Program-made: the position numbers and the translations under genes
In this document: positions 16,798 to 19,055 of the stretch, piece after piece
How positions within the stretch are numbered: position 1 is the first letter of the stretch
Layout: every line of letters begins with the position of its first letter
The notes under the pieces: model-generated
What the model was told of the DNA's origin: nothing
Databases searched by the model: none
What the model saw: the letters and a program-made list of their open reading frames with translations, nothing else
DNA from: Marinospirillum sp.
GTDB taxonomy: Bacteria > Pseudomonadota > Gammaproteobacteria > Pseudomonadales > Halomonadaceae
Reading direction: 5' to 3'
Length of the DNA stretch: 19,055 nt
Assembly: GCF_014859565.1 (NCBI RefSeq)
Contig: NZ_JACUUA010000059.1
Coordinates: 1 to 19,055, forward strand

Positions 16798-17124
16798 TCA
16801 GAGATTACTGTCTACAAAGGCAGTCAGTTGAGATTTAGATAGGGCGCCTACCTTGGTTGCCGCAATCTCGCCACCTTTGAACAGCATCAGTGTGGGAATG
16901 CCGCGAATGCCGAATTTGGCCGGGGTGTCGGTGTTTTCATCAATGTTCAGTTTGCAAACGGTCAGGCGACCCTCATACTCACTGGCCACTTCTTCCAGAA
17001 CTGGGGCAATCATCTTGCAAGGGCCACACCACTCAGCCCAGTAGTCAACCAGCACAGGCAACTCCGACTTAACAACATCATCTTCGAAGTTGGCATCACT
17101 GGTGTTGAGGATATTGGAACTCAT
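16798..17124 (-). CDS. trxA: Thioredoxin 1
   Basis: A 108-residue cytosolic thioredoxin, the general protein disulfide reductase that also serves ribonucleotide reductase and PAPS reductase. The active site is WCGPC (Trp32, Cys33, Cys36), the buried acid is in VLVDYW (Asp27), and the cis-proline is Pro77 in GIRGIPTL. An extra Cys57 (TVCKLN) lies away from the active site. Length matches E. coli TrxA. GGAG stands 8 bases before the ATG. It is upstream of rho on the same strand and divergent from ppx. Confidence 0.97.
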   Translation of the reverse strand: MSSNILNTSDANFEDDVVKSELPVLVDYWAEWCGPCKMIAPVLEEVASEYEGRLTVCKLNIDENTDTPAKFGIRGIPTLMLFKGGEIAATKVGALSKSQLTAFVDSNL

Positions 17125-17169
17125 CTTCTACTCTCCATTAGGGGCGAACTAGTCAATTCAATGTCGAGT

Positions 17170-17198
17170 ATCATAGCACCGTCCAAAGCTCACCTAAA
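17170..17198 (-). promoter_or_regulatory. Probable trxA promoter (extended -10)
   Basis: On the minus strand TGCTATGAT gives an extended -10 (TATGAT at 17170-17175) with a 17-base spacer to a poor -35, TTTAGG (17193-17198). This predicts a start near 17163 and a leader of about 39 bases to the trxA ATG. Confidence 0.5.
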
Positions 17199-17224
17199 GA
17201 CTGAAAAATATAATCTTCATACTT

Positions 17225-17253
17225 TTGATGCTATCTTTGCCACATTCTATTAC
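17225..17253 (+). promoter_or_regulatory. Probable ppx promoter
   Basis: TTGATG (17225-17230), a 17-base spacer and TATTAC (17248-17253). Transcription would start near 17260, so the in-frame ATG at 17161 would be upstream of the transcript, supporting the later ppx start. Confidence 0.5.
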
Positions 17254-17277
17254 TCAATCTTGCTGATGGATCATTTT

Positions 17278-18789
17278 ATGCTTCAAGAACAGCCTCCTGA
17301 AGGCGCTCTGCTGGCCGCTCTGGATCTTGGCTCCAACAGTTTTCATCTATTGCTGGCTCGTAAAATCAAGGGTGAACTGAGCTTGCTCAGGCAGATGGGC
17401 GAAAAGGTGCAGCTGGCCGCCGGCCTGGATGAAAACAACTGGCTGCATGAATCAGCACAACAACGAGGGTTGGATTGCCTTCGGCTTATGTCGCCTTTTT
17501 TGCAGGGCATGACTGAAAATCAGGTACGGATAGTCGCCACCAACGCCTTGCGAGCGGCTCACAATGCTTCAGAGTTCATTAGCCGTGCTGAAGCCATTCT
17601 GGGTTTTCCAATAGAAATTATTGCAGGACGGGAAGAAGCCCGTCTTATTTATACCGGTGTGGTCAACACCAATCCCAATGCTGAAGGTCATCGTCTGGTA
17701 GTGGATATCGGCGGTGGCAGTACCGAGTTTATTATCGGAGAAGGGCGGGAGCCCCTGCTGCTCGAAAGCCTGCACATGGGTTGCGTCAGTTATGCCAACC
17801 GTTATTTTAATGGTTCGGAAATCACCGAAAGGCGTTTTCATAGAGCACGCATGGCGGCACTCAGTGAGTTGTTGCATATTCAGCAGCCCTTTCGCAAACT
17901 GGGCTGGACTCAGGCGCAAGGCAGTTCCGGTACTTTAAAAGCCCTGTCGATGATTATTGGTAAAGGTGAATTTGCACCCATTACTCCCGCCGCCCTGCTG
18001 GAGCTGGAAAAAGATCTTCTTCTCGCTGGATCAGCACAACACTGGACAGTTTACGGCATACGCCCGGATCGAGTGCCGGTTATTCCTGCAGGTCTTGCCA
18101 TCACCTCGGCGTTTTTTGAAGCACTGGGTATTGCAGAAATGCACTATTCTGCCGGTGCACTGCGAGAAGGGGTGCTTTATGAACTGCTGGGAAACGGCAC
18201 CGATGAAGATATCCGCGAACGCACGGTGCGTTCCTTGCTGGAGCGTTTTCAGGTTGATCCGGGACAGTCGGGCATGGTGACCACTGCGGCATTACATGCA
18301 CTGAATCAAGCCGCTGAGATCTGGGGTCTGGCTGCACCCAAGTGGAGCAGCAAGCTGGAGTGGGCAGCCAAACTGCATGAGATTGGCTTGAGTGTCGCTC
18401 ATACCCAGTACCATAAACACGGTGCTTACCTGATGCGTTATGCCGATCTGGCCGGTTTTACCCGCCTGCAGCAACAAATGCTGGCGGTGTTGATTCGTGC
18501 TCATCGCCGTAAATTCCCAGTAGCTGAATTCAAGGTGTTTGCACCAGATGATCAACTGAAGTTACAACGTCTGGCGCGTTTGTTGCGTCTGGCGGTATTG
18601 TTACACCACAGCCGCCCGGAAACCCCGTTGCTGGATTTTCGGCTGGAGATCAACAATTCCACCACCCGCGAAACCCTTAACCTGCATTTTGCTGAAGGCT
18701 GGCTGGAACATCAGCCACTGCTGAAGGCCGATCTGGAACAGGAAGCCAACTGGCAGGCCGCAGCTGGATTTGAGCTAACATTCAGCTAG
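17278..18789 (+). CDS. ppx: Exopolyphosphatase Ppx
   Basis: A 503-residue enzyme that releases orthophosphate from the ends of polyphosphate; the family also includes the pppGpp phosphatase GppA. The actin-like ATPase fold shows phosphate motif 1 ALDLGSNSFHLLLAR (14-28), the catalytic Glu in GREEARLIYTG (119-120), phosphate motif 2 VVDIGGGSTEFIIGE (141-155) and GSSGTLKA. A C-terminal HD-like domain (LHEIGLSVAH...HKHGAYL, about 330-360) is present as in full-length E. coli Ppx (513 residues), to which it is closer than to GppA. I chose ATG 17278: it gives an N-terminus of E. coli-like length and lies after the likely promoter; 17266 (MDHF) is a close alternative, and TGGA before 17278 is a weak ribosome site. 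Divergent from trxA. No terminator follows; an intron end starts 2 bases after the stop. Confidence 0.94.
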   Translation: MLQEQPPEGALLAALDLGSNSFHLLLARKIKGELSLLRQMGEKVQLAAGLDENNWLHESAQQRGLDCLRLMSPFLQGMTENQVRIVATNALRAAHNASEFISRAEAILGFPIEIIAGREEARLIYTGVVNTNPNAEGHRLVVDIGGGSTEFIIGEGREPLLLESLHMGCVSYANRYFNGSEITERRFHRARMAALSELLHIQQPFRKLGWTQAQGSSGTLKALSMIIGKGEFAPITPAALLELEKDLLLAGSAQHWTVYGIRPDRVPVIPAGLAITSAFFEALGIAEMHYSAGALREGVLYELLGNGTDEDIRERTVRSLLERFQVDPGQSGMVTTAALHALNQAAEIWGLAAPKWSSKLEWAAKLHEIGLSVAHTQYHKHGAYLMRYADLAGFTRLQQQMLAVLIRAHRRKFPVAEFKVFAPDDQLKLQRLARLLRLAVLLHHSRPETPLLDFRLEINNSTTRETLNLHFAEGWLEHQPLLKADLEQEANWQAAAGFELTFS

Positions 18790-18793
18790 AATC

Positions 18794-18827
18794 GAGTAGG
18801 AGGGGGAGTTACCTCCCCCGTCCTCTC
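18794..18827 (-). ncRNA. Group II intron domain VI with branch-point A
   Basis: On the minus strand GAGAGG, then a GGGGGAG stem, a GTAA loop, CTCCCCC, T, CCT, a bulged A and CTC form one hairpin. The bulged A pairs with nothing and is at 18797, the seventh base from the intron 3' end, where the lariat branch point belongs. Confidence 0.8.
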
Positions 18828-18829
18828 AC

Positions 18830-18864
18830 ACCACCGGGCGTACGGTTCCGTACCACGGCGGTTC
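18830..18864 (-). ncRNA. Group II intron domain V (catalytic hairpin)
   Basis: A 35-base hairpin on the minus strand from GAACCGCC to CCGGTGGT. The lower stem ACCGCCG pairs with CGGTGGT, including a G-U in the middle of a CGC triad; the upper stem GTACG pairs with CGTAC around GAAC, with a small asymmetric bulge between. Size and bulge position match domain V, the catalytic centre. The tetraloop is not a perfect GNRA. Confidence 0.75.
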
Positions 18865-19054
18865 ATGCGGTACATTTGAGCTGACGGTAACCATCCATCA
18901 GCGATATCAGTCCCAGTTTATCAAACAACTTCTTCGGCAACGCCTGATTTAAGTGTGACCAAAATGCGCGACAAGCCCCGTACTTTTAGTGCGGGGAAGG
19001 ATTCAGCCGAGAGCTAGTCAATCGCTCCGGTTTGATTGTGGTGGGCAATGTTTC
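18863..19054 (-). pseudogene. C-terminal remnant of group II intron reverse transcriptase/maturase
   Basis: Read on the minus strand, the 40 codons before a TGA at 18863-18865 end in FWSHLNQALPKKLFDKLGL followed by ISLMDGYRQ, the typical end of intron-encoded reverse transcriptases (ALPxxxFxxLGLxSL). The stop codon overlaps the first bases of domain V, usual for such introns. Going upstream in the same frame a TAA interrupts at 18986-18988, and another 22 open codons run to the window edge. Either a nonsense change or a frameshift upstream broke the gene, or the true frame switches near the hairpin at 18976-18996; a working protein would not be made from this copy as read. Confidence 0.65.
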
Positions 19055-19055
19055 T

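Larger units (their letters stand above)
18791..19055 (-). mobile_element. Group II intron, 3' end (incomplete in window)
   Basis: The minus strand carries, in order, a reverse transcriptase C-terminus, a domain V hairpin, a domain VI hairpin with a bulged A, and a 3' end in CGAT (AY rule) at 18791. The exon boundary falls between 18791 and 18790, one base beyond the ppx stop codon. The 5' part (domains I-III and most of the reverse transcriptase) is beyond the right edge. The combination of a CGC-type triad in domain V and the ALPxxxFxxLGLxSL protein end suggests a bacterial class C (IIC) intron; class is inference. Such introns insert after terminator hairpins, which would be expected on the far side. 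Confidence 0.8.

Noticed and set aside
17161..17277. ATG at 17161 as the ppx start, adding 39 residues
   Set aside because: The extra sequence is unlike Ppx, is AT-rich, and contains the best ppx promoter candidate and the trxA promoter.
18976..18996. CCCCG/CGGGG hairpin on the right edge as a terminator
   Set aside because: It has a mismatch and no T-run in either direction, and it lies within the intron region where the reverse transcriptase frame is interrupted.
1..19055. CRISPR arrays, tRNA or rRNA genes, integrase or IS transposase genes
   Set aside because: No regularly spaced repeats, cloverleaf-like sequences, rRNA segments or transposase motifs were seen; the only mobile element evidence is the intron end.

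Overview
The window looks like core chromosome of a marine-type gammaproteobacterium, near Oceanospirillales, Alteromonadales or Pseudomonadales. The evidence is the high similarity of IlvD, Rho, UbiD, PepN and Ppx to their gammaproteobacterial counterparts, the order ppx / trxA-rho-ubiD-fre familiar from pseudomonad-like genomes, and a mixed base composition of roughly half GC by eye. No genus can be named from the sequence alone. Most of the window is housekeeping. The accessory elements are a group II intron end at the right edge and a few lineage-specific genes.

Left part (1-4100, + strand): ilvD (branched-chain amino acid and CoA-precursor synthesis); an overlapping GTG-started outer-membrane lipoprotein with an MliC-like lysozyme-inhibitor domain; a strong terminator; rnk (GreA-fold RNA polymerase-binding regulator); a 360-base AT-rich gap with a terminator; and a small outer-membrane beta-barrel protein closed by a terminator.

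Middle (4116-7796): an OmpR/EnvZ-like two-component pair on the minus strand (4-base start/stop overlap), divergent from a small exported protein with a PepSY-like tail. The shared upstream region carries a repeated nonamer, a candidate operator. It is followed by a minus-strand DHH-family phosphoesterase.

Centre right (7898-12175): pepN (aminopeptidase N) ending in a strong hairpin terminator, then a convergent, unusually short soluble PAS-chemoreceptor-like protein, and divergent from that a TraX-family membrane protein. The traX-like gene overlaps folM tail to tail.

Right part (12147-18789): on the minus strand trxA, rho, ubiD, fre and folM lie in a row. They cover thioredoxin, transcription termination factor, ubiquinone decarboxylase, flavin reductase and dihydromonapterin reductase. 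A rho terminator separates rho from ubiD, and ubiD-fre-folM look like an operon. ppx (exopolyphosphatase) is divergent from trxA across a 153-base region with a recognisable promoter on each side.

Right edge (18791-19055): the 3' end of a minus-strand group II intron (domains V and VI with a bulged branch-point A, plus the C-terminus of its reverse transcriptase) abuts the ppx stop codon. An in-frame stop in the reverse transcriptase reading frame suggests decay. The rest of the intron lies outside the window.
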